Source of the DNA: Pedobacter sp. SYSU D00535
Lineage (GTDB): Bacteria > Bacteroidota > Bacteroidia > Sphingobacteriales > Sphingobacteriaceae
Assembly (NCBI RefSeq): GCF_017355855.1
Contig: NZ_JAFEWD010000007.1
Coordinates: forward strand, 62,001 to 126,000
Direction of reading: 5' to 3'
Length of the DNA stretch: 64,000 nt
Below the pieces are notes generated by a model. The model made no database searches. It saw only the letters and a list, made by a program, of their open reading frames with translations, and had not been told where the DNA came from. The translations under genes and the position numbers were made by a program. Shown here one piece after another: positions 34,726 through 42,133 of this stretch (its first letter is position 1; the number at the start of each line of letters is the position of its first letter).

Positions 34726-35514
34726 TTATGCAAATAATCTGGTTCCGAATAATTGTTCTTTTAATGCCGGTAGCTCATCTGATTTACCGATATACACTTC
34801 TGTTACCCCACTATTGATTGCCTTGAAAGCATTCTCCAATTTGGGAAGCATGCCTCCTGCAATAATATTATCCGCTTTGAGGCTCTCAAATTCAGAGGAA
34901 CTGATTTCTCTGATCACCGAATCATCGCTCGTCACATCCCTTAAAACTCCCTTCTTCTCGAAGCAATAGACCAGGCTGGTTTTATGTGAACGCGCCATTG
35001 CTACCGCGATAGCCGACGCGATGGTGTCTGCATTTGTATTAAGGAGCTGGCCTTCGCCGTCATGAGTAATTGCCGAGAATACCGGAACTACTCCCGTTTT
35101 AAGCAGGGCGCTTAATTTCTCGCTGTCAACCGAATCCTCCTGAAGATCTCCAACGAAGCCATAGTCGATTTCCTTCACGGGACGACGTTTTGCACGGATG
35201 AGATTAGCATCCGCACCGGTTAAGCCGATAGCGTTGCATTGAAAGCGTTGCAATTGCGCCACAATATTTTTATTGATCAAGCCGGCGTAAACCATTGTTA
35301 CCACCCGGAGCGTCTCTATATCCGTAATTCTTCGGCCATCCACCATTTTAGGTTCGATACCAAGTGTGTGCGATAAATCCGTGGCGATTTTTCCTCCCCC
35401 ATGAATAAGGATTTTATACCCGTCTAAGGAACTGAAATCATTTAAGAAGTTATGGAGGTTTTCGGAGTTGTCGATGACATTTCCTCCAACCTTGATAATG
35501 TATAAAGGTTTCAT
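34726..35514 (-). CDS. argB: N-acylglutamate kinase
   Basis: A 262-aa amino acid kinase that phosphorylates N-acetyl- (or N-succinyl-) glutamate. It shows the N-terminal KVGGNVID, the phosphate loop HGGGKIATDL, VDGRRITD and GGMLPKLENA near the end. The ATG at 35514 overlaps the argF' stop (TAATG); a longer frame to 35562 would extend into argF'. The N-terminal helix of the arginine-inhibited form appears absent. Confidence 0.93.
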   Translation of the reverse strand: MKPLYIIKVGGNVIDNSENLHNFLNDFSSLDGYKILIHGGGKIATDLSHTLGIEPKMVDGRRITDIETLRVVTMVYAGLINKNIVAQLQRFQCNAIGLTGADANLIRAKRRPVKEIDYGFVGDLQEDSVDSEKLSALLKTGVVPVFSAITHDGEGQLLNTNADTIASAIAVAMARSHKTSLVYCFEKKGVLRDVTSDDSVIREISSSEFESLKADNIIAGGMLPKLENAFKAINSGVTEVYIGKSDELPALKEQLFGTRLFA

Positions 35515-36476
35515 TATTGCAAGCCCTCCAGAATTCCCTTCAACACCACCTGGGCAGCCCACACGCGGTTCGCTGCTTCCTTAATTACTAGTGAATCTTC
35601 GCTGTCCAGAATGTCTGAACCAAGTTCTAAATCCCGACGAACCGGTAAGCAGTGCATCACCTTGCCGCCATTGGTTACTTTCAGCTTCTCCTGATTCATC
35701 ATCCAGCCATCGCCGGCAGTTAAAATCTTACCATAATCCTCATAGCTGGACCAGTTCTTTACGTAGACAAAATCTGCTCCGGCTAAAGCTTCGTCCTGAT
35801 TGTAGGTGATTTTTGCTCCGGGAGTAAATTGTTCCGCCAGTTCATATCCTTCAGGATGGGTAATTACAAACTCAATCATTCCCTCCTGTTGCGCTTTGCA
35901 CATCCATTCGGCGAATGAATTAGGTACGGCCTGCGGAAGAGGCTTTACATGCGGAGCCCAGGTTAATACCACCTTTGGTTTCGCTGTGTTCTTATATTCT
36001 TCAATCGTGATCAAGTCGGCCAAACTCTGTAGTGGATGGCGGGTTGCACTCTCCAAACTAACTACTGGCTTACCGCTGAATCTAATAAACTTGTTAAAGA
36101 TATCTTCGCTGTAATCTTCTTCTTTATCTTTTAAAGATGGGAAAGAACGAATACCCAAAATATCGCAATACTCGCCCATTACGCCTGCAGCTTCCCGGAT
36201 ATGTTCTACTGTCGTCCCGTTCATCACAACCCCATCTCTCGTTTCTAATGCCCATCCCTCTTTGTCGATGTTCATTACAATCGGAGTCATGCCCAGATTA
36301 AGCGCTGCCTTTTGAGTACTTAAGCGGGTGCGAAGACTAGGGTTTAGAAATATTAAGCCGATGGTTTTATTTTTTCCGAGATCCTGATAAGCGAAAGGAT
36401 TTTTTTTAAGAGCTAATGCTTCCCGAACAATTGCAGGAACATTTGCAACATCGTGTACTGAAGTGAATAGTTTCAT
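35514..36476 (-). CDS. argF': N-acetyl-/N-succinyl-ornithine carbamoyltransferase
   Basis: A 320-aa transcarbamylase of the N-acyl-ornithine type. Carbamoyl-phosphate motif is FLNPSLRTRLSTQKA; substrate-loop segments are WAPHVKPLPQAVPNSFAEW and HCLPVRRDLEL. The proline-rich WAPH loop identifies the N-acyl subgroup rather than ordinary ornithine carbamoyltransferase. The residue that separates acetyl (Glu) from succinyl (Pro) enzymes aligns here with Val90 (GTTVEHI), so specificity is unclear. The ATG at 36476 was chosen; a frame to 36539 adds non-family residues. It begins the second transcription unit. Confidence 0.92.
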   Translation of the reverse strand: MKLFTSVHDVANVPAIVREALALKKNPFAYQDLGKNKTIGLIFLNPSLRTRLSTQKAALNLGMTPIVMNIDKEGWALETRDGVVMNGTTVEHIREAAGVMGEYCDILGIRSFPSLKDKEEDYSEDIFNKFIRFSGKPVVSLESATRHPLQSLADLITIEEYKNTAKPKVVLTWAPHVKPLPQAVPNSFAEWMCKAQQEGMIEFVITHPEGYELAEQFTPGAKITYNQDEALAGADFVYVKNWSSYEDYGKILTAGDGWMMNQEKLKVTNGGKVMHCLPVRRDLELGSDILDSEDSLVIKEAANRVWAAQVVLKGILEGLQ

Positions 36477-36536
36477 TTCTTTGAGGTGAAAGGTAAAAGC
36501 AGGAAGGTTAAAGATTCCCTGCAAAAGCCTTAAAGG

Positions 36537-36565
36537 CAAAATTATAAAAAAAGGCTATGCTTCAA
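36537..36565 (-). promoter_or_regulatory. Promoter of argF'-argB-proC-argE unit
   Basis: The minus strand has TTG (36565-36563), 18 nt, then TAATTTTG (36544-36537). The -33 element lies inside the upstream terminator loop and the -7 box overlaps the end of its T-run, so terminator and promoter are physically merged. Confidence 0.6.
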
Positions 36566-36592
36566 GCTTTAATCAGCCAGAAGCATAGCCTT
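36544..36592 (-). terminator. Terminator of the first arginine unit (after argD)
   Basis: AAGGCTATGCTTC pairs perfectly with GAAGCATAGCCTT (13 bp, 36592-36551), followed on the minus strand by a seven-T run. Confidence 0.85.
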
Positions 36593-36619
36593 ATCTTTAT
36601 TAGTTAAATAGTTTATGTC

Positions 36620-37768
36620 TTAGATGCTTACTTCTGCTGCTTTTAATATCCGATTGAAAGCGTCTAAGAATCGATCCGCATGAGCTTTCGATAAATTTAA
36701 AGCAGGAAGTAGTCTGATTACGTTTGGTTTTGCCTCTCCGGTAAAGATGTGGTGTTTGAACAACAGCTCTTTTTTTACATGACCCAGCTCCTCGGGTAAA
36801 TCAATTCCAATCATTAATCCACGACCCCTTACTTCTTTTATTTGAGGGAACTTTTGAAGCTCAGTTATGAGGTAAGTACCCACCTCAGAAGCATTTAGCA
36901 ACAAATTATCCTGTTCAATAACTTCTAGTACTGACAAAGCCGCAGCACAAGCCAGATGATTTCCACCGAATGTAGTTCCCAGCATTCCATGCCAAGGCTT
37001 GAATTTAGGAGCAATAGAGATCGCACCAATTGGAAAACCATTGCCCATTCCTTTCGCCATGGTGTATACGTCAGCATCTATTCCTGCAAAGTCGTGGGCA
37101 TAGAACTGACCGGTACGGCCGTATCCATCCTGAACCGAATCAGCAATAAAGACAGCATTGTATTGATCACAAAGCGAACGGATTTTCTGAAGGAAGGATT
37201 GTGAAGCTACCTTAATTCCACCAACGCCCTGAATTCCTTCAATAATCACTGCACAGATTTCATTGCCTTGTTCGGCAAATGCCTGTTCTATGGCAGCTTC
37301 ATCGTTATGAGGAAGGAATATTACGTTTTCGTTTTCATTAACCGGTGCTACGATCTTCGGATTGTCGGTAACCGTTACCGCTAAGGATGTCCGCCCGTGA
37401 AATGCGCCCTTGAATGCAATTACTTTTTTACGTCCGTTATAGAAGGAAGCAAGTTTCAATGCATTTTCATTGGCTTCCGCCCCCGAGTTAATTAAAAACA
37501 GGGTGTAGTCTTCTTTACCAGAGACCTGTCCTAGCGTTTCAGCCAGTTCCTTTTGAAGCGGTATTTCAACCGAGTTCGAATAAAATCCGAGTTGATTCAG
37601 CTGCTCTGTTACGCGAGCAACATAATGAGGATGAGTATGTCCGATAGAAATAACAGCGTGGCCGCCGTATAAATCAAGGTACTCTTGACCTTTGTTATCC
37701 CAAACTAAGCTACCCTGGCCTTTAACAATCTCAATAGGATTGATGGGGTAAACGTCAAATAAATTCAT
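36620..37768 (-). CDS. argD: N-acylornithine aminotransferase
   Basis: A 382-aa class III PLP aminotransferase forming N-acylornithine from the semialdehyde. The PLP lysine is in VYTMAKGMGNGFPIGA; LINSGAEANENALKLA binds phosphate and FKGAFHGRT follows. VYPINPIEIVKGQGSLVWD is the usual N-terminus. It ends the first arginine transcription unit before a strong terminator. Its 5' region carries purine-rich repeats that pair with a copy on the other side of the upstream ivp gene. Confidence 0.95.
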   Translation of the reverse strand: MNLFDVYPINPIEIVKGQGSLVWDNKGQEYLDLYGGHAVISIGHTHPHYVARVTEQLNQLGFYSNSVEIPLQKELAETLGQVSGKEDYTLFLINSGAEANENALKLASFYNGRKKVIAFKGAFHGRTSLAVTVTDNPKIVAPVNENENVIFLPHNDEAAIEQAFAEQGNEICAVIIEGIQGVGGIKVASQSFLQKIRSLCDQYNAVFIADSVQDGYGRTGQFYAHDFAGIDADVYTMAKGMGNGFPIGAISIAPKFKPWHGMLGTTFGGNHLACAAALSVLEVIEQDNLLLNASEVGTYLITELQKFPQIKEVRGRGLMIGIDLPEELGHVKKELLFKHHIFTGEAKPNVIRLLPALNLSKAHADRFLDAFNRILKAAEVSI

Positions 37769-37788
37769 ATTCTAAAGAGGTTAAAGGT

Positions 37789-38247
37789 GAAAGCTGAAAG
37801 GTAAAAGACCCCAACTATCTTCGCCACCACATCTTTTAGCTACTTTTCAGCCCTTAAAAATTTAATGAAACCAATAAGCATTGCCTTTACTTCATTGATT
37901 TCACTATTTACTTCTTCAAATTTACTAAAAGAGATATACTCGAGATCCTTGATTGGCAGCAAGGTATATTCCACTTCCAATGCTGACCCTAAGGAGTTAT
38001 CCAGGTAATGACAAAAATCTTTATCTGTATTTTTACCACATCCTTCAACAACATTCATAGGAACTGAATAAACCGATCTTCGAAGTTGGCTCGCTAACGC
38101 AGATTTTTCTTCGGCTGGCATCAGCGGAATAACTTCTTTATAAATTTTAAGAGTTAGCCGGTGAGCCTTTTGCCAAACTTCAAGCTTTTTATAATCTCTC
38201 ATTGTATGGTTAAAACGGAAAGGTAGGGCTTTTACTTTTCGCCTTTC
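37789..38247. repeat. Inverted repeats flanking the four-helix-bundle gene
   Basis: A 19-base purine-rich sequence at 37789-37807 (GAAAGCTGAAAGGTAAAAG) is matched in inverse orientation at 38229-38247 (16 of 19 positions). They bracket the ORF at 37840-38202. Similar GGTNAAAGG words occur at 36484-36513 and near 38262-38275. Confidence 0.6.
37840..38202 (-). CDS. Four-helix-bundle protein, S23/rRNA intervening-sequence (IVP) family
   Basis: A 120-aa protein of the S23/IVP family: starts DYKKLEVWQKAHRLTLKIY, then SQLRRSVYSVPMNVVEG and DSLGSALEVEYTLL-like helices, ending KFLRAEK. Members fold as a four-helix bundle and form pentamers; they are often encoded within 23S rRNA intervening sequences, but function is unknown. 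Here the gene sits between argC and argD, in their direction, bracketed by inverted purine-rich repeats. That suggests a mobile or dispersed element rather than an arginine enzyme (inference). Confidence 0.88.
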   Translation of the reverse strand: MRDYKKLEVWQKAHRLTLKIYKEVIPLMPAEEKSALASQLRRSVYSVPMNVVEGCGKNTDKDFCHYLDNSLGSALEVEYTLLPIKDLEYISFSKFEEVNSEINEVKAMLIGFIKFLRAEK

Positions 38248-38289
38248 CTGGTTTGCTAAAGCGCCTGGTCAATCCCTTTAACCTTTCGC

Positions 38290-39270
38290 CTAAAAGGCCT
38301 GTGCTTTAAGGCGAAGTCCTGCCCTCTCGTCTAAGCCAAACATCAGGTTCATGTTTTGAACCGCTTGTCCGGATGCCCCTTTTAATAAATTATCTATAAT
38401 GCTTAGTATCATTACCTTGTTTCCATGTTTCTCTACATGAACCAAGCATTTATTGGTATTCACGACTTGTTTTAAGTCGATGTTTTTCTTGCTTACATGA
38501 GTAAATTCATGCCCTGCATAATATTCTTCATATAGACTCTCCAGGTCCTCCTGGCTTAAGTCACATTCCGTGTATACCGAGGCCATGATGCCTCGGGTAA
38601 AGTCACCCCGGTACGGAATAAAGTTAATATCCGACTCAAATGCAGGCTGTAATTGCTTGATGCTCTCCCCGATCTCTTTCAAATGCTGATGACCAAAGGC
38701 TTTGTAAACGGATAAATTGTTATTCCTCCAACTGAAGTGGGAAGTAGCAGAAAGACTTTGTCCCGCTCCTGTCGAACCGGTGGTAGCGGAGATGTGTACT
38801 TCCTTGTTTAACAAACCAGCCTTGGCTAAAGGAAGCATTGCCAGTTGCAAACAGGTAGCGAAACAACCCGGGTTAGCAATATTCTGAGCGGATCTGATCT
38901 TGTCCCGGTTTAGTTCGGGCAAACCATAAACGAAGTTTTTACTAGCTATAGCTGCAGTTTTTCCCAGTCGGAAGTCCTGACTTAAATCGATAATTTTAAT
39001 TCGATCATCCACAGGATTTGCTTCCAAAAACTTTTTTGCGTCGCCATGTCCTACGCATAAGAAGAGCACGTCGATATCCTGAGATAAATCGCTAGTGAAT
39101 TTAAGGTCGGTATCGCCGATCAAATCCGTATGAACATCATAGATATAATTAACAGCGTTACTGTTACTGTGAACGAAAGAGATATCAACGTTAGGATGAT
39201 TTACCAGGATTCGAAGCAGCTCTCCTCCTGTGTATCCCGCTCCGCCTACAATACCTGCCTTAATTCTCAT
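38290..39270 (-). CDS. argC: N-acyl-gamma-glutamyl-phosphate reductase
   Basis: A 326-aa NADPH-dependent reductase producing the glutamate semialdehyde. The dinucleotide motif GGAGYTGGELLRIL is at residues 9-22, the catalytic Cys lies in NIANPGCFATCLQLA, and the conserved HQHLKEI and ATTGSTGAG follow. Its start overlaps the end of argG by 11 bp, indicating translational coupling. Confidence 0.95.
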   Translation of the reverse strand: MRIKAGIVGGAGYTGGELLRILVNHPNVDISFVHSNSNAVNYIYDVHTDLIGDTDLKFTSDLSQDIDVLFLCVGHGDAKKFLEANPVDDRIKIIDLSQDFRLGKTAAIASKNFVYGLPELNRDKIRSAQNIANPGCFATCLQLAMLPLAKAGLLNKEVHISATTGSTGAGQSLSATSHFSWRNNNLSVYKAFGHQHLKEIGESIKQLQPAFESDINFIPYRGDFTRGIMASVYTECDLSQEDLESLYEEYYAGHEFTHVSKKNIDLKQVVNTNKCLVHVEKHGNKVMILSIIDNLLKGASGQAVQNMNLMFGLDERAGLRLKAQAF

Positions 39271-40453
39271 CCGTATTTACGTTATGGTAAATTTTTACCT
39301 GGTTTCCAAATATCTTAGAGAAGCCTTTTACATCATCACCGGTATAACCTTCGTTCATTTCGCCATAGCTTCCAAACTTGCTAGCCATTAAATCATGTTT
39401 CGATTCAATACCGATCACCTGAAAACGATAAGGGTATAATTGCACAAAGACCTTTCCTGTAACCGTTTTTTGCGTATCAGCCAAAAATGCTTCAATGTTA
39501 CGCATCACCGGATCGTGGAATTGCCCCTCGTGCATCCAATTACCGTAGAACATAGAAAGTTGGTCTTTCCAGCTCAACTGCCATTTAGTTAAAGTGTGTT
39601 TTTCTAACGCATGGTGGGCTTTGATAATTACCATCGGAGCGGCAGCTTCAAAGCCAACCCGTCCTTTAATCCCAATGATCGTATCACCTACGTGAATATC
39701 ACGACCAATTCCGTAAGGAGCAGCGATAGCCTGAATAGCTTTAATTGCGTCTGTAGGATGCTCGTAGCTTGTTCCGTTCACTGCAACCAGCTCGCCTTTA
39801 TCAAACTCAACAATTAATTCTTCAGATTCAGTTTTAGTAACCTGAGTTGGCCATGCCTCTTCCGGAAGAACTCCTTTTGATTTCAGAGTTTCTTTTCCAC
39901 CTACCGAAGTTCCCCAAATACCTTTATTGATTGAGTAAGCAGCCTTTTCAAAGTTGAACTCCACTCCGTGGGATTTCAGGTACTCTATTTCTGCTTCACG
40001 GGATAATTTCAGATCTCGGATAGGAGTAATGATGCCAATATTAGGACAAAGGATATTGAAGATCATGTCGAACCGAACTTGGTCGTTGCCAGCACCAGTT
40101 GAACCATGGGCCACATAATCAGCTCCAATTTCTTTCGCATATTCAGCGATAGCAGTTGCCTGAGTTACACGTTCAGCACTTACAGAAAGCGGATAAGTAT
40201 TATTCTTCAACACATTACCATAAATAAGGTAACGGATGTAATCGTCATAATATCCCTTCACCGCATCAACAGCGTGGTGAGAAGCAACACCTAGAGCGTA
40301 TGCACGTTTCTCGATGTGCTCCAGCTCTTCTTTGCTAAAACCACCGGTGTCAACAATAACTGAGTGTACTTCAAGACCTAAGTCTTTAGAAAGGTAGATG
40401 GCACAATATGATGTATCTAATCCTCCGCTAAAGGCTAAAACTACTTTTTTCAT
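39260..40453 (-). CDS. argG: Argininosuccinate synthase
   Basis: A 397-aa enzyme joining citrulline and aspartate with ATP. The PP-loop LAFSGGLDTSYC lies at the N-terminus; GSTGAGNDQVRFD and GIWGTSVGGKE follow. The family is usually about 400 aa. The position before argC in the operon means citrulline must already be free, consistent with deacylation of N-acyl-citrulline by ArgE. An 87-bp gap separates it from the GNAT gene. Confidence 0.95.
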   Translation of the reverse strand: MKKVVLAFSGGLDTSYCAIYLSKDLGLEVHSVIVDTGGFSKEELEHIEKRAYALGVASHHAVDAVKGYYDDYIRYLIYGNVLKNNTYPLSVSAERVTQATAIAEYAKEIGADYVAHGSTGAGNDQVRFDMIFNILCPNIGIITPIRDLKLSREAEIEYLKSHGVEFNFEKAAYSINKGIWGTSVGGKETLKSKGVLPEEAWPTQVTKTESEELIVEFDKGELVAVNGTSYEHPTDAIKAIQAIAAPYGIGRDIHVGDTIIGIKGRVGFEAAAPMVIIKAHHALEKHTLTKWQLSWKDQLSMFYGNWMHEGQFHDPVMRNIEAFLADTQKTVTGKVFVQLYPYRFQVIGIESKHDLMASKFGSYGEMNEGYTGDDVKGFSKIFGNQVKIYHNVNTDEN

Positions 40454-40540
40454 TTGAGTGATATGTTATTAAGTTGAGATGTGGAAACTACATGCAGCAA
40501 AACAGGCCTGGCCTTAGTTTTACTGCACATAGTTCTTTCA

Positions 40541-41254
40541 TTATAAGTGTAAGTATTTTGGAACCAGCGTGACAAAGCCTACCAAAACTTTTGCTGAGCG
40601 TTTGATAGAATCTTCTATGCGCTCAAGCAGAGAAGATTTGTGCGTCATCTCCTTTTCTCTCGCTTCTTTAGCTGCCTTTTCGGCTGCTGCTCTTTCCTCA
40701 GCTTCCTTCTGTTTTTCAACAGGATCAAAAAGCATCGCCGTGCAGAGACAGTTTTTGCGGCCTTTTGCTGTTAGGATATCAAAGTTAACACAGCTCTGGC
40801 AGCCTTTCCAGAAATTCTCATCCTGTGTCAGTTCGGAGTAAGTCACGGGCTCGTAACCCAGCTCCGAATTGATTTTCATCACAGCCAGGCCTGTTGTTAA
40901 ACCGAAGATCTTTGCGTCAGGATATTTTTCTCTTGATAATTCAAAAATCCGCTTCTTAATAGCCTTTGCTAACCCGCACTTTCTAAACACCGGATTAACA
41001 ATCAGCCCCGAGTTGGCAACGAATTCTCCGTGACTCCAGGTCTCAATATAGCAGAAGCCCGCCCAGGTTCCATCTTTATGCAAAGCAATCACCGCCTTGC
41101 CCTCGATCATCTTATCAGCCACGTATTGCGGACTGCGACGAGCTATACCAGTGCCCCGAGCTTTCGCCGATTCTGCCATTTCATCACAAATCTGTTCTGC
41201 ATACCCGGCATGCGCTTCAGATGCTACTACTACAGAGAAATCGTTTTCGTTCAT
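40541..41254 (-). CDS. GNAT acetyltransferase heading the arginine operon, candidate N-acylglutamate synthase
   Basis: A 237-aa protein with one GNAT domain (about 5-145). The acyl-CoA loop follows the central strand FVANSGLIVNPVF and reads RKCGLAKAIKKRI. A cysteine cluster follows (CQSC 152-155, CLC 169-171), then a charged helix rich in Glu, Lys and Ala (178-205) and an amphipathic C-terminus. It is the first gene of an operon with argG and argC and no argA or argJ is visible, so it is the best candidate for the missing first step, acylation of glutamate (inference). The cysteines may bind metal or act in feedback control. Confidence 0.75.
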   Translation of the reverse strand: MNENDFSVVVASEAHAGYAEQICDEMAESAKARGTGIARRSPQYVADKMIEGKAVIALHKDGTWAGFCYIETWSHGEFVANSGLIVNPVFRKCGLAKAIKKRIFELSREKYPDAKIFGLTTGLAVMKINSELGYEPVTYSELTQDENFWKGCQSCVNFDILTAKGRKNCLCTAMLFDPVEKQKEAEERAAAEKAAKEAREKEMTHKSSLLERIEDSIKRSAKVLVGFVTLVPKYLHL

Positions 41255-41257
41255 TTC

Positions 41258-41277
41258 AAAAAATCCGTTTATACGGA
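41258..41277 (-). promoter_or_regulatory. Candidate attenuator hairpin before the GNAT gene
   Basis: The minus strand reads TCCGT-ATAA-ACGGA then six T's, ending 3 nt before the ATG at 41254. The TCCGT arm also occurs at an Arg codon of the leader ORF (minus 41405-41401), so the ACGGA arm could pair with either copy. The stem is only 5 bp. Confidence 0.45.
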
Positions 41278-41370
41278 ATAAGACTTTAATTGTTGTCTTT
41301 GGACCTAATCAGAAAATATTGTTAACTAAATTACCGCGAAAGGGTATATCAAAAGGGCTGCCAAACAGAA

Positions 41371-41502
41371 TCAAAATCTGGGCATGAACGGTCGTCGGGG
41401 ACGGAAGATTAATTTTTCACTGTATTTTGGACGTACCATAGCGCATACATAAGCAATTTTTGCTTCTGCTGCGGTAACGATATTTAAGATGGATACGTTC
41501 AT
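41371..41502 (-). CDS. Arginine-rich leader ORF (43 aa), candidate leader peptide
   Basis: ATG at 41502, TGA at 41371. The last twelve residues, IFRPRRPFMPRF, contain four arginines (codons CGT, CGA, CGA, AGA); a fifth Arg lies at residue 24. It is preceded at about 40 nt by a complete promoter and lies in the 5' leader of the arginine operon, 116 bp before its first gene. No SD sequence is visible, as is common in this phylum. It could instead be a chance ORF or a small functional protein. Confidence 0.5.
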   Translation of the reverse strand: MNVSILNIVTAAEAKIAYVCAMVRPKYSEKLIFRPRRPFMPRF

Positions 41503-41546
41503 TTTCTTTCTTCGACTAACAGTGCGTGAATTAGTTTAAAACAGTG

Positions 41547-41578
41547 CAAAAGTATTGAATAAAAAATAACTATTACAA
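41547..41578 (-). promoter_or_regulatory. Promoter of the first arginine transcription unit
   Basis: The minus strand has TTG (41578-41576), 21 nt, then TACTTTTG (41554-41547), a full match to the Bacteroidetes consensus. Predicted start is near 41541, which gives a leader of about 285 nt. Confidence 0.65.
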
Positions 41579-41651
41579 CCTGAATTAATTTTTTTTATTC
41601 AGCTGCATGTCAAGAAATTAAACAGAAATTTCAGCTGGAAAGGGAGCGAGT

Positions 41652-41679
41652 TTCAGCAGGAAAAAGTCTTCCTGCTGAA
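41652..41679 (-). terminator. Hairpin after ssb
   Basis: TTCAGCAGGAA and TTCCTGCTGAA form an 11-bp stem with a 6-nt loop about 10 bp after the ssb stop. There is no clear T-tract on the minus strand, so it may protect the 3' end rather than terminate. Confidence 0.45.
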
Positions 41680-41688
41680 TGAAGGCTT

Positions 41689-42123
41689 TTAGAATGGCAG
41701 ATCGTCTGCAGCATCATTATGGATACTCGCGATCTCGTCTTGAATCTTAGGAGTATTCGCTACATCACTGTTTGTGTAGCCGAACTCATTATCTTTTCTC
41801 CCCAAAAGAGTAAGATTTTCTGCCACAATCTCTGTCAGATACCGCTTATTGCCCTCTTTATCATCATAGGATCTGGTCCGTAGCTTGCCTTCAACATAGA
41901 CCTGTCTGCCCTTATGCAAATACTTGGCAGCAATATCAGCAAGCCCTCGCCAGGCAACTACATTATGCCATTCAGTTTGTTCAACCCGACGACCATCTTT
42001 AGTTGTGTAGGATTCGGAGGTAGCTATCGGAAACGTAGCTACAGAAACTCCATTTTCGAGGTGGCGAACTTCGGGGTCCTTGCCCAAGTTTCCCACCAAA
42101 ATTACTTTGTTTACGCTTGACAT
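41689..42123 (-). CDS. ssb: Single-stranded DNA-binding protein
   Basis: A 144-aa OB-fold protein that coats ssDNA in replication and repair. It begins NKVILVGNLGKDPEVR and contains TEWHNVVAWRGLADI and KGRQVYVEGKLRTRSY. The C-terminus ends in the acidic protein-interaction tip DDLPF. It starts 10 bp after mutY ends, so the two form one operon. Confidence 0.96.
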   Translation of the reverse strand: MSSVNKVILVGNLGKDPEVRHLENGVSVATFPIATSESYTTKDGRRVEQTEWHNVVAWRGLADIAAKYLHKGRQVYVEGKLRTRSYDDKEGNKRYLTEIVAENLTLLGRKDNEFGYTNSDVANTPKIQDEIASIHNDAADDLPF

Positions 42124-42133
42124 AGAATTTAGG

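Larger units (their letters stand above)
41255..41688. other. 434-bp region: arginine-operon leader and ssb 3' flank
   Basis: The part 41255-41578 holds a promoter, a 43-codon Arg-rich leader ORF and a hairpin with T-run, all on the minus strand. The part 41652-41679 is a hairpin after ssb. The remaining A/T-rich sequence (41580-41650) shows no further element beyond repeats of CAGCTG. Confidence 0.7.
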
